Position numbers and translations under genes: made by a program. Of a DNA stretch of 64,000 bases, positions 28,118-36,612 are shown one piece after another (position 1 is the first letter of the stretch; each line of letters begins with the position of its first letter). This DNA is from Nocardioides donggukensis (GTDB lineage Bacteria > Actinomycetota > Actinomycetes > Propionibacteriales > Nocardioidaceae). Where the stretch lies: assembly GCF_014842875.1 (NCBI RefSeq), contig NZ_JACYXZ010000001.1, positions 744,001-808,000 on the forward strand. Direction: 5' to 3'. A model generated the notes under the pieces. It had not been told where the DNA came from. It saw only the letters and a list, made by a program, of their open reading frames with translations, and made no database searches.

Positions 28118-30973
28118 GTGACCGTCACCGCCCTCCTGATCTGCCATGACGGCGCGCGGTGGCTGCCGGCGGTGCTCGCCGGCCTGCGGGACCAGCAGCG
28201 CCGCCCGGACCGCATCCTCGCCCTTGACACCACTGGCACCACCGGCCCCGATGAGACCGGCGACTCCGGCAGCACTGGGCGGCTGCTCGTCGAGGCGCTC
28301 GGCGCCGACGCCGTGCTCACCCGGCCCGGCACCTTCCCCGAGGCCGTCGCCCACGCGCTGCCCACGATCGAGACCGACTGGGTCTGGCTGCTCCACGACG
28401 ACGCCAACCCGGACCCGGCCGCCCTGGCCGAGCTCCTCGCCGTCGCCGAGTCCGGCGGCGCCGACGTCCTCGGCCCCAAGCTGAGGGAGTGGCCCTCGCT
28501 GCGCCGGCTGCTCGAGCTCGGGGTCACCATCTCCGGCACCGGCCGCCGGGAGACCGGCCTCGAGCGCGGGGAGTACGACCAGGGCCAGCACGACGAGATC
28601 CGCCAGGTGCTGGCGGTGAACACCGCCGGGATGCTGGTCCGGCGCGAGGTGCTCGAGCACCTGGGCGGGTTCGACGCGGCCCTGCCGGTCTTCGGCACCG
28701 ACCTGGACTTCGGGTGGCGGGCGGCCCGGGCCGGCTACCGCACCGTCGTCGTGCCCCAGGCCGTGGTCTTCCACGCCGAGGCCGCGCACCGGGGGCTGCG
28801 CCGGACCCGGCTCACCGGTCGGCGCACCCGCACCCACCGCGCCGAGCGTGAGGCGGCGCTCTACACCCTGCTCGCGAACGTCCGGGGTCGAGCCCTCCCC
28901 TTCGTCGCGGTGCGGCTGGTGCTGGGCACGCTGCTGCGGGTGCTGGGCTACCTCCTGGCCCGCTCACCCGGGCACGCCGGCGACGAGCTCGCCGCGCTGC
29001 TCGGGCTGCTCGGCCGGCCGCGCCGCCTGATCTCGGCCCGCCGTGCCCGCCGCGCCCTGGACGGCACGCAGGCCGCCGACCACCGCGACGTACGCCGGCT
29101 GCTGGCGCCGTGGTGGGTGCCCTACCGGCACGGGCTGGACTTCGTGACCGACGTCGCCACCGCGGCCGGCAACCAAGGTCGGGACGCGGCCGAGCGGCGG
29201 CGCTCCGCCCGGGCCCTGGACAGCGGCCCGGTCGCCGACGACGCCGACACACTGGCCGCGGACAGCGGGCTGCTCGTGCGCTTCGTCACCAGCCCGGTCG
29301 CGGTGCTCTCGGCCGTCTTCGTCCTGCTGGCCCTCTGGGGTGCGCGGGCCGCGCTCGGAGAGGTCAGCGGGGGAGCCCTGTCCCCGGCACCGGCCGGCGC
29401 GGCGGACTGGTGGCGACTGGTGACCGAGGGCTGGCACCCGCTCGGACAGGGCACCGACGCCCCCGAGCCCGGCTACCTGCTCCCGTTCGCGCTGCTCGGC
29501 ACGTTGCTGCTCGGATCGGCCTCGGCGGTCGTCTCGGTGCTGTTCGTGGCCGCCGTGCCGCTCGCCGCCTGGGGGGCCTGGCGGTTCGGGCTGGTGGTGG
29601 CCGAGCTCGGCTCGGGCCTGCCCGCGTCCCGGGTCCTGGTCGGCTGGGCCGCGCTGACCTACGCCGCGGTCCCCGTGGCCAGCGGCGCCTGGGGGCAGGG
29701 TCGGTTCGGGGTGGTCGCGTCCGCGGCCGTCCTGCCCTGGCTCGCGCACGCCGCGCTGGGCCTGCTCGAGCCGTCCGCCGACCGGCGCTGGCGGGCCGGG
29801 TGGCGGTGCAGCCTCCTGCTGGCACTGGTCACCGCCTTCACCCCCGCGGCCTGGCCGTTCGCCGCGGTCGTCGTGGCCGGCGTGCTCGGGACCGGGCTGG
29901 TCCGGGCCCGATCCGCGTTCGGGTCCCGGTCCGTGTGGGGGCCGCTCCTGGTCGTGGTGGCGGTGCCGCCGCTGCTGCTGCTCCCCGGCACGGTCGGGGT
30001 CCTCGGGCACGGCCTGGGTGCGCTCTTCCTCGAGGCCGGTCGGCTGGTGGACACCCCCGGGCCGACGGACCTGGTCGCGGGCCGCTTCGGCAGCCCCTCC
30101 GCCCCCGCCTGGGCCGGCCTGCTGCTGCTGGCGCCGGCGCTGGGGGCCCTGCTGCGCCGGCGGGCCCGCGTGGCGGCGGCCGCCTGCTGGCTGGTGGTGG
30201 CGGTGGCCGCGGTCCTCGCCGCCGTGCTCAGCCGGGTCTCGGTCCCGGTGCCGGCCGGGACCGTGCAACCGGGTCTGGGCTTCCTCCTCGTGCTCAGCCA
30301 GGGCGCCCTCGTCGTGGCCGCGCTGGTCGCCGGCCAGGGGCTGTGGGCCCGGTTCGCGCACGCCGACTTCGGGTGGCGGCAGCCGGTGGCCGGGCTGCTG
30401 GCGGCCGCCGGCCTGCTGGTGCCGGTCGTCGGCCTGGGCTGGTGGCTGGCCGGCGACGCCGACGAGCTCGGCCCCCCCACCGCCTCCGCGGTGCCGGCGT
30501 ACATGACGCAGGCGGCCGAGCTCGGGCCGGAGCACGGTGTCCTGATCCTGCGCGGCGACGTGGAGACCGGCCTGACCTGGACGGTCCGCCGGGACGACGG
30601 TGTGACGATCGGTGAGGACGAGATCCTGGCCCTGACCGATCCCGACCCGGCGCTGGACGCCGACGTCGGCGCCCTCGTCTCCCGGCCGACCCTCGACGTC
30701 GTGGAGCGCATGTCGGGGCACGGGCTGGACTACGTGGTCATGCCGGCGCCGGCGGACGGCCGGGTCGCGGCGACGCTCGACGCCGCCTCCGGCATGGTCC
30801 AGGCCAGCGCGGGCGACCGCAGCACCCGGGCCTGGCAGTTCGAGCAGGACGCCGCGCCCGCCGCCGTGGCCGGCACCGGGCCCTGGTGGCATCCGTGGCT
30901 GCTCGCGATCCAGGTCGCGGCGCTGATCGTGACCGCCGTGCTCTGCGGCCCGACCAGGAGGGAGGGCCGATGA
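28118..30973 (+). CDS. bifunctional-looking GT2 glycosyltransferase with large membrane domain
   Basis: 951 aa. Residues 1-240 are a GT-A family 2 domain: ALLICHDGARWLPAVLAGL, WVWLLHDDANPDP with the metal-binding DD, LAVNTAGMLVRREV, and VFGTDLDFGWRAARAGY. From about 250 there are some 12-14 hydrophobic helices, then an extracytoplasmic C-terminal segment (VLILRGDVETGLTWTVRRDD) and a last helix before the end. This design suits a membrane glycosyltransferase acting on a lipid-linked or exported polymer. Donor and acceptor are unknown. Its stop overlaps the DUF5719-like gene (ATGA). The location directly after whiB suggests envelope work tied to development or division. Confidence 0.85.
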   Translation: MTVTALLICHDGARWLPAVLAGLRDQQRRPDRILALDTTGTTGPDETGDSGSTGRLLVEALGADAVLTRPGTFPEAVAHALPTIETDWVWLLHDDANPDPAALAELLAVAESGGADVLGPKLREWPSLRRLLELGVTISGTGRRETGLERGEYDQGQHDEIRQVLAVNTAGMLVRREVLEHLGGFDAALPVFGTDLDFGWRAARAGYRTVVVPQAVVFHAEAAHRGLRRTRLTGRRTRTHRAEREAALYTLLANVRGRALPFVAVRLVLGTLLRVLGYLLARSPGHAGDELAALLGLLGRPRRLISARRARRALDGTQAADHRDVRRLLAPWWVPYRHGLDFVTDVATAAGNQGRDAAERRRSARALDSGPVADDADTLAADSGLLVRFVTSPVAVLSAVFVLLALWGARAALGEVSGGALSPAPAGAADWWRLVTEGWHPLGQGTDAPEPGYLLPFALLGTLLLGSASAVVSVLFVAAVPLAAWGAWRFGLVVAELGSGLPASRVLVGWAALTYAAVPVASGAWGQGRFGVVASAAVLPWLAHAALGLLEPSADRRWRAGWRCSLLLALVTAFTPAAWPFAAVVVAGVLGTGLVRARSAFGSRSVWGPLLVVVAVPPLLLLPGTVGVLGHGLGALFLEAGRLVDTPGPTDLVAGRFGSPSAPAWAGLLLLAPALGALLRRRARVAAAACWLVVAVAAVLAAVLSRVSVPVPAGTVQPGLGFLLVLSQGALVVAALVAGQGLWARFAHADFGWRQPVAGLLAAAGLLVPVVGLGWWLAGDADELGPPTASAVPAYMTQAAELGPEHGVLILRGDVETGLTWTVRRDDGVTIGEDEILALTDPDPALDADVGALVSRPTLDVVERMSGHGLDYVVMPAPADGRVAATLDAASGMVQASAGDRSTRAWQFEQDAAPAAVAGTGPWWHPWLLAIQVAALIVTAVLCGPTRREGR

Positions 30974-32424
30974 CCGACACCGGTCGACCCGAGGGACCGG
31001 GCCGCCGGGTGGCGGCCGGCCCCGCGCGCCGGTTCAGCCCGGCGCTGGTCGTGGGCCTGGCCGCGGTCCTGATCGCGGCGCTCGCCCTGGCCGTGCAGGC
31101 ACCGGCGGCACCGCCGGTCGAGGAGCCGGTCCGGGCGCCCGGCAGCGAGCCGCTGGACAGCCTGAGCCTGGCCTGCCCCGCGGCCGCCGAGGGCAGCACC
31201 GCCCCGATCACCCTCGGCAGCGGGGCCGACTCCTCCGAGGTCGGCGACGAGGGAGGCGGGCTCTCCCTGCGCCCGGCCGACGGCGGCGCGGACGACGACC
31301 CCCTGGAGGTCGACCTCGTCCCCCGGGAGCTGCGGCTGGTGCCGGGACCGGAGGTGCCCGGTGCCGTGGTCGCCACCGGGGTCGACGGACTGGCGCCGGG
31401 ACTGTTCGGCGCCCGTTTCGGCGGCCCGTCGCGGACCGCCGCCGGCGAGTGCGTGGTCCCCGAGTCCGAGCGCTGGTTCGCCGGGGCGGGTGCCGGTGGA
31501 CGACACACCTCCCGGCTTCGGCTGGTCAATCCGGACGCCGGCCCGGCGGTCGCCGACGTCACCCTCTGGTCGACCGAGGGCGAGCTGACCCGGGTGGCCT
31601 CGCGAGGTCTGACCGTCCCCGGCCGCGACAGCACGGTGATCGACCTGGAGGAGATCTCCCCGCAGCGCAACGAGCTCGCGATGCGGGTCCAGGTCGTGCG
31701 CGGCCGGCTCGCGGCCACCGTCGACGACGAGTACGCCGCGGACGGGGGCGAGGCCTCCGCCGACTGGTTGGCCGCCACCGCCGAGCCGGCCGAGTCGCTG
31801 CTGCTGCCCGGGCTGCCCCGTCAGGCCGAGGAGCACACGCTGACGCTGCTGAACCCCGGCACCACCGAGGGCCGGGTGAGCCTGCAGGTCGTCGGCCGCG
31901 AGAGCACGTTCGCCCCGGCCGGCACCGAGGAGATCCGGGTGCCGGCGGGCCGGGTGGTGGTCACGGACCTCAGCCGGCCGCTGGCGCAGGCGCTGGGCGG
32001 CGAGGACGCCGCGCTGCGGGTCGACGGCACGGTTCCGGTGGCCGCCGGGCTGCGGTCCGTGGTCGCCGGGGACCTGCTGCACCTGCCCGCCGTGCCGCTC
32101 GCCGCGGGGTCCTCGGCGGCACTGGTGCCGCCGACCGGGAGCAGGACCCTCGTGCTCAGCGGAGCGCCGGCCGCCGGCCGGGCCGACGTCTCGTTCCTGG
32201 GTGCCGGCGGTGCCGGGGAGGTGGGGACGAAGCGGCTGCGGCTCCGGCCGGGCGTCACCACCTCCGTGCCGCTGCCCCGGGAGGCCCGGGCGGTGCTGGT
32301 CGACACCGAGGTGCCGCACGCGGGCGCGGTGCGCACGGTGACCGGAGGCGGAGGCTCGGTCCTGCCGCTGCGGTCGCTGGTCCTGGAGCAGCTGGTCCCG
32401 CAGGTCACCCCGCAGTGGCCGTGA
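30970..32424 (+). CDS. DUF5719-like membrane-anchored extracytoplasmic protein
   Basis: 484 aa. One N-terminal helix (ALVVGLAAVLIAALALAV, about residues 24-42) anchors a long Gly/Ala-rich beta domain with repeated strands such as SRLRLVNPDAGPAVADVTLW and EHTLTLLNPGTTEGRVSLQV, ending at VLPLRSLVLEQLVPQV. Two cysteines (LACP and GECVV) could form a disulfide. I match it to DUF5719 by its pairing with the upstream glycosyltransferase and its repeated domain. ATG 30970 overlaps the upstream stop, implying fixed stoichiometry, so it may be an accessory or acceptor-presenting partner. No enzymatic motif is seen. Confidence 0.78.
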   Translation: MTDTGRPEGPGRRVAAGPARRFSPALVVGLAAVLIAALALAVQAPAAPPVEEPVRAPGSEPLDSLSLACPAAAEGSTAPITLGSGADSSEVGDEGGGLSLRPADGGADDDPLEVDLVPRELRLVPGPEVPGAVVATGVDGLAPGLFGARFGGPSRTAAGECVVPESERWFAGAGAGGRHTSRLRLVNPDAGPAVADVTLWSTEGELTRVASRGLTVPGRDSTVIDLEEISPQRNELAMRVQVVRGRLAATVDDEYAADGGEASADWLAATAEPAESLLLPGLPRQAEEHTLTLLNPGTTEGRVSLQVVGRESTFAPAGTEEIRVPAGRVVVTDLSRPLAQALGGEDAALRVDGTVPVAAGLRSVVAGDLLHLPAVPLAAGSSAALVPPTGSRTLVLSGAPAAGRADVSFLGAGGAGEVGTKRLRLRPGVTTSVPLPREARAVLVDTEVPHAGAVRTVTGGGGSVLPLRSLVLEQLVPQVTPQWP

Positions 32425-32431
32425 GGGTCGC

Positions 32432-32662
32432 TCAGCGCTCGTTCTCGACGAACGGGTGCTCGGCGACGTAGGTCCGGGCCTCGGTGTACATCCGCTCGAT
32501 GTAGGCCTCCAGCTGCGCCGCCTCGACCCGCCACTGGCCCCGCCCACCGATCTTGATCGCGGGCAGGTCCCCGCGCCGGACCAGCGCATAGGCCTGCGCG
32601 CTCGAGGTGTTGAGGATCTCCGCGACGTCGGTCAGCGTCAGGAACCGGGGCGAGTCGGCCAT
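32432..32662 (-). CDS. BldC-like helix-turn-helix DNA-binding protein
   Basis: 76 aa. A MerR-like winged helix: LTLTDVAEILNTSSAQAYALV is the helix-turn-helix (about 8-28, shown in part as TDVAEILNTS), LPAIKIGGRGQWRVE the wing, and LEAYIERMYTEAR the last helix. Such BldC/excisionase-type proteins bind DNA as head-to-tail oligomers. ATG 32662 is chosen because the family starts there. It converges on the DUF5719-like gene 7 bp away and is divergent from the SAF gene, the usual place of this regulator at the head of Tad pilus loci. Confidence 0.87.
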   Translation of the reverse strand: MADSPRFLTLTDVAEILNTSSAQAYALVRRGDLPAIKIGGRGQWRVEAAQLEAYIERMYTEARTYVAEHPFVENER

Positions 32663-32801
32663 GGCCCCACTCTGCCATCCCGGAGGCCACCGGGCCGGAA
32701 CCCCGGGGTCGGGCCTGTGGAGGGAACGCGTGACGAGGTGGCCGCGATGTGCCCATGATGAGCCCGTGACCAGCAATCTCGGAGTTCGGAGCAGGGGTGC
32801 C

Positions 32802-33461
32802 ATGCGGGCCGCGGAGGCCCCGAGGAGCACCGATCCGCCGGCCGCCGTCCGCGCCGCGCCACCCGGGTGGCGGGACCCGCGGCTGTGGATCGGCGTCGCG
32901 CTCGTCGCCGGCTCGGTGGTGGCCGGGGCCCGGGTCCTGGGCGCGGCCGACGACACGGTCGAGGTGTGGGCGGCCGCCGCGGACCTGGCTCCGGGCCGGG
33001 CCCTGTCGTCGGACGCCCTGGTCGCCCGGCGCGTGCGGTTCGGTGACGACGGGGACCTGGACCGCTACCTGCGGGTGGCCGACGGCCCGCCCGGCGAGGA
33101 GACCGTGCGCAGACCGGTGGGGGCGGGAGAGCTGGTGCCGCGCGCGGCGCTCGGCGCCGGCCCGACCGGGCTGACCGAGGTGCCGATCTGGGCTCGCGCC
33201 GAGGCCGTGGCCGGCAGCGTCGTCACCGGCTCGGTGGTAGACGTCTGGGTCACCGGGGAGCCCGGCGGCGGGCGCTCGGGCCGGGCCCGGCTGGTGCTCG
33301 ACGACGTGGTCGTGATCGCGGCCCCCCGGCCGACGTCCTCCTTCGGCCCGGGCGGTGCCCGGCAGGTGCTGGTCGGGGTGGACGAGGGGGATGCCGACCT
33401 GATCGGGCAGGCCCTCGCGGCGGCCCGCGACGACCGCATCGCGATCACCCGGCAGGGATGA
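32802..33461 (+). CDS. SAF-domain protein (CpaB/RcpC-like)
   Basis: 219 aa from ATG 32802, which has AGGGG 6 nt upstream; GTG 32766 would add 12 residues. One membrane helix (LWIGVALVAGSVVAGARVLG, exact span about 28-47) is followed by a SAF domain (VWAAAADLAPGRALSSDALV) and a C-terminal beta domain (GSVVDVWVTGEP, VLDDVVVIAAP, ARQVLVGVDEGDADLIGQAL). CpaB/RcpC proteins help assemble or line the outer part of Tad pilus systems. It overlaps the CpaE-like gene as ATGA. Confidence 0.82.
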   Translation: MRAAEAPRSTDPPAAVRAAPPGWRDPRLWIGVALVAGSVVAGARVLGAADDTVEVWAAAADLAPGRALSSDALVARRVRFGDDGDLDRYLRVADGPPGEETVRRPVGAGELVPRAALGAGPTGLTEVPIWARAEAVAGSVVTGSVVDVWVTGEPGGGRSGRARLVLDDVVVIAAPRPTSSFGPGGARQVLVGVDEGDADLIGQALAAARDDRIAITRQG

Positions 33462-34756
33462 TCCCGGTGCCGGCCGAGGCCCGGGTCTGCGTGCTGGTGG
33501 TCGCCGCCGGGGCGCCGTGGGAGTCCCGGGCCCTCGCCGGGCTGGGCGAGCGGCCGGGGGTGGTGGTGCTCAAGCGGTGCATGGACGTCACCGACCTGCT
33601 CGCGAGTGCGACCTCCGGGCAGGCCCAGGTCGCCGTGGTGTCGGTGGACGCACCGGGCCTGGACGGGGCGGCGGTCGACCACCTCGGCCGATCCGGCGTC
33701 AGGGTGGTGGCGGTCGCCCCCGACCCCGGGGCCGAACGGATGCGGGACCACCTGGCCCGGCTCGGAGTCGCCGGTGTCGTCGGCGCCGACGCGCTGGCCG
33801 ACCTGCCGGAGGCGGTGCTGTCCGCCGCGGGCGGAGGCGCGTCGGGGGCCGCGGCACCCGGCCCGCCCGCCGGTGCCCGGAGCGACGCGCCCGCGAGCAC
33901 CCCGGCCACCGGGCGCACGGTCGCGGTGTGGGGACCGGCGGGCGCACCCGGGCGGACCACGGTCGCACTCGGGCTGGCGGGGGAGCTGGCCCGGCGAGGG
34001 GCCGACCCGCTGCTCCTGGACGTCGACCCGTGGGGCGGGGCGGTCGCCCAGCACCTCGGTGTGCTCGACGAGGTGTCGGGCCTGCTCGCCTGCGCCCGGT
34101 CCACCCCGCGGGCCGAGCTCGCCGACCGGTTCCTCGGTCTCCAGCGTCGGGTCGCCGGGATCCGGGTGCTCACCGGGCTGCCCCGCCCCGACCGGTGGGT
34201 CGAGGTCCGCCCGGGCACCGTGACCCACCTGGTGGAGCTGGGCCGCGGGCAGGGCCCGGTGCTGCTCGACACCGGCTTCTGCCTCGAGGAGGACCCGGGC
34301 GCCGACGTCGCCGGCCGGCCCGGCCGCAACGCCCTGACGACCGAGGCGCTGCGAGCCGCCGACGCGGTCCTCGCCGTGGGCACCGCCGACCCGGTCGGGC
34401 TGACCCGGCTGGCACGCGGCCTGGTCGAGCTCCGTGAGCTCCTCGACGGGCGCGGGGTGCACGTCGTGGTCAACCGGATGCGGGGCTCGCTCGGCTGGTC
34501 GGAGGACGAGGTGCGCTCGATGGTCACCGGCTTCGCCAGGGTCGAGTCCCTGCACCTGCTGCCGGAGGACCGGTCGGCCACGGACCGGGCGCTGCTGGCC
34601 GGGCGCACGCTCACCGAGACCGGGGACTCCGGCCTGTCCCGGGCGCTCGCCGGGATCGTCGACGTGGTCGTGCCCGGCCCCGCCGGCGCCCGGGCGAACG
34701 GCCGCCCGAGCGGGCTGCTCAGCCGCCGAACAGCAGGTAGAGCCCGCCGACCGTGA
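33458..34756 (+). CDS. CpaE-like pilus localisation ATPase
   Basis: 432 aa. The N-terminal ~115 residues are receiver-like without clear phospho-acceptor conservation (AQVAVVSVDAPGLDGAAVDH). An Ala/Pro linker leads to a ParA/MinD-type ATPase: deviant Walker A VWGPAGAPGRTTVALGLA, in which the usual Lys before Thr is Arg, then PLLLDVDPWGGAVAQHLG (Walker A'), and GPVLLDTGFCLEEDPGAD. CpaE directs Tad pilus assembly to its site. It is coupled to the SAF gene, but the next gene is on the other strand and not cpaF, which lies 26 kb away. The 3' end overlaps a convergent gene by 38 bp. Confidence 0.8.
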   Translation: MIPVPAEARVCVLVVAAGAPWESRALAGLGERPGVVVLKRCMDVTDLLASATSGQAQVAVVSVDAPGLDGAAVDHLGRSGVRVVAVAPDPGAERMRDHLARLGVAGVVGADALADLPEAVLSAAGGGASGAAAPGPPAGARSDAPASTPATGRTVAVWGPAGAPGRTTVALGLAGELARRGADPLLLDVDPWGGAVAQHLGVLDEVSGLLACARSTPRAELADRFLGLQRRVAGIRVLTGLPRPDRWVEVRPGTVTHLVELGRGQGPVLLDTGFCLEEDPGADVAGRPGRNALTTEALRAADAVLAVGTADPVGLTRLARGLVELRELLDGRGVHVVVNRMRGSLGWSEDEVRSMVTGFARVESLHLLPEDRSATDRALLAGRTLTETGDSGLSRALAGIVDVVVPGPAGARANGRPSGLLSRRTAGRARRP

Positions 34757-36035
34757 AGCCGACCATCACCGCGAGGAGCGTCAGCTGGCCGGTGAGCTGG
34801 TGCCGCCGCGGCAGCAGTCGGATCGCCCGGTCGTGGGCCGCCACCACGGCGACCACGTGGCCCAGGACCACCGCGGCCACCTTGGTGGTGGCCAGGAAGG
34901 TCGGGTGCAGCGTGAGCCAGTAGTTCACGGCCCGGTCGCCGGTGCCCAGGTAGTCCGCCCCCGTGCCGAAGGGGTCGCTGAGCTGGATCACCGTCTGCTG
35001 GCCGAGCTCGACCAGGTAGCTCAGGTAGTGGGCCGCGATGTAGCCGACGATGATCGGGACCAGGGAGTGCGCGAACAGGGCCGGCAGCTCCCGGCGCCGG
35101 TGCTCGTCGTGGATGCCGGTGGCCATGACGCCCCCCGCGAACAGCGCGCCGACGGCCAGCACGAAGCCGCTGAGCGCCAGCGTGTTGAGGACGGTCCCGT
35201 CGATGGCGGAGTCCTGGGCGGTGCGGACCCAGAAGCTCGAGTTCGTGAACGAGTCGAACGCCGTGCTGCCGAGCAGGACCGCGGCGGCCGCCAGCAGCCC
35301 CGGCCGGGCCGGGGTCAGGTCGAGGTTCGCCAGCGGGCTGCGCACGACCAGGGCGCCCTCGTGCCGGCCCCAGACCGACAGCCGGCCGACCAGGGTCGAG
35401 TAGGCCTCGAACGGGTCGGCGTACTCGTAGAAGCGGTTGCCGAACACGGCGCCGCCGACCAGCATCACGCCGACGTACGCCGCGCACCACAGCCGCGCCG
35501 GACCGAGCTCCCCGTTGAAGGGGTAGACCAGCTCGAACCAGACGAAGCCGAAGAGGGCGGCCGCGGCCGGCCAGTAGCCCAGTCGCGCCGGGTAGTCGCG
35601 CAGCCCGACGTCCGGGTCGGAGCCGGAGACGCGGGCCAGCAGGAGGTTGACCGTGCGGACCGGGCTGATCGCGCGGTAGAAGGGCCCGAAGAGCAGGGAC
35701 AGCGGCACGATGCCGACCCAGAGCAGGACGTAGAACACCCCGAAGAACGGGTTGGTGGCCCGGTCCGGGCCGAAGACCGCCGCCGCGGCGACGTACAGGA
35801 AGAACCCGAGACCGAGCGTGCGCAGGACCGCCCCGAAGGCGGGGTGGTCGACGATCCGCGCGAGGACCGGTGGGACCGGTCGCGGCGCGGCGCCGACGTT
35901 GAAGCGAGGCTCCCGCCAGGCCAGGGCCAGGACCGTGAACGAGATCGCCAGGGCGGCGGCGGCGCCCGCGATGGCGTACTCGGCGGGGATCGGGAGGTCC
36001 TTGGCGCCACCGATCCCGTGGGCGTCGAGACGCAC
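34719..36035 (-). CDS. ten-helix membrane protein of unknown function
   Basis: 438 aa with about ten hydrophobic helices. Candidate functional residues are the histidines within or at the end of late helices: IAAHYLSYLVELG, VLGHVVAVVAAHDRAIR and LHPTFLATTK, plus a loop IHDEHRRRELPALFAHS. Helix 3-4 contains LSLLFGPFYRAISPVRTVN. I do not recognise a characterised family; actinobacterial homologues carry uninformative or doubtful names. GTG 36035 lies 2 bp after the stop of the upstream lipoprotein gene, so the two are an operon. A metal-related or small-molecule transport or redox role is a guess based on the histidines and the partner. Confidence 0.78.
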   Translation of the reverse strand: MRLDAHGIGGAKDLPIPAEYAIAGAAAALAISFTVLALAWREPRFNVGAAPRPVPPVLARIVDHPAFGAVLRTLGLGFFLYVAAAAVFGPDRATNPFFGVFYVLLWVGIVPLSLLFGPFYRAISPVRTVNLLLARVSGSDPDVGLRDYPARLGYWPAAAALFGFVWFELVYPFNGELGPARLWCAAYVGVMLVGGAVFGNRFYEYADPFEAYSTLVGRLSVWGRHEGALVVRSPLANLDLTPARPGLLAAAAVLLGSTAFDSFTNSSFWVRTAQDSAIDGTVLNTLALSGFVLAVGALFAGGVMATGIHDEHRRRELPALFAHSLVPIIVGYIAAHYLSYLVELGQQTVIQLSDPFGTGADYLGTGDRAVNYWLTLHPTFLATTKVAAVVLGHVVAVVAAHDRAIRLLPRRHQLTGQLTLLAVMVGFTVGGLYLLFGG

Positions 36036-36037
36036 GC

Positions 36038-36514
36038 TCAGCGGACCTCGAACTGGGCCACGACCCGGGCCGGCTCGTGCAGCTCCAGGTCCACCACCCC
36101 GGGCTGCCCGAAGCGCAGCGTCCGCTGGGAGGTGCCGGCCCCGAACGAGACCTCCTGCTCGGGCGTGGCATGGGCGTGCAGCTCACCGGCGACGTCGGAG
36201 TCGATCCGCAGGCGCACCGGCTCGCCGACGCCGACCTCGACCCGCTTGCCGTTGGGAGTGACCTCGCCCCCGGAGATCGTGATCTCCAGCGTGAGCGCCT
36301 CCGGCTCCTCCGGCGTCTGCTCGGGGGTGGGACTCTCCTCGGTCCCGTCGGGGCCCGACGAGCCGGCCGGCGCCGAGGCGGTCTCGGTCGGGCTCGCCTC
36401 GTCGTCCTGCGCGGCGCACCCGCCCAGGACGGTCAGGGCGAGCAGGGCGGTCGCGGCCATGATGCTGGTGGCGCTCGTGGTGCTGGTGGTGCTGGTCGTG
36501 CTGCGCAGCGGCAC
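36038..36514 (-). CDS. His-containing lipoprotein, cupredoxin-like fold candidate
   Basis: 158 aa. GTG 36514 has GGAGGA 6 nt upstream. A Thr/Ser-rich N-terminus and hydrophobic stretch end at the lipobox ALTVLGGC, so Cys is expected to be lipidated outside the membrane. A Pro/Glu/Ser linker is followed by a beta-sandwich-like domain of ~80 residues: LEITISGGEVTPNGKRVEV, GEPVRLRIDSDVAGELHAHA, RTLRFGQPGVVDLELHEP. The HAH and LHE histidines could bind metal, but the Cys ligand of blue-copper cupredoxins is absent. It is coupled to the ten-helix membrane gene and divergent from the wax-ester-synthase-like gene. Confidence 0.82.
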   Translation of the reverse strand: MPLRSTTSTTSTTSATSIMAATALLALTVLGGCAAQDDEASPTETASAPAGSSGPDGTEESPTPEQTPEEPEALTLEITISGGEVTPNGKRVEVGVGEPVRLRIDSDVAGELHAHATPEQEVSFGAGTSQRTLRFGQPGVVDLELHEPARVVAQFEVR

Positions 36515-36612
36515 GTCGTCTCCTCCGAGGCTGGACCCGATGCCGGGCCGTGGTTCGTCGTTCTGCCAGAATCCCACGCGGGCGGTTGCCGCCCACGAGA
36601 GGGGTGAGCCGA

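Noticed and set aside
30730..32589. 619-aa minus-strand frame opposite the DUF5719-like gene
   Set aside because: The plus-strand gene is coupled to the glycosyltransferase and has a signal anchor; the minus frame is Gly/Arg/Gln-rich without domains.
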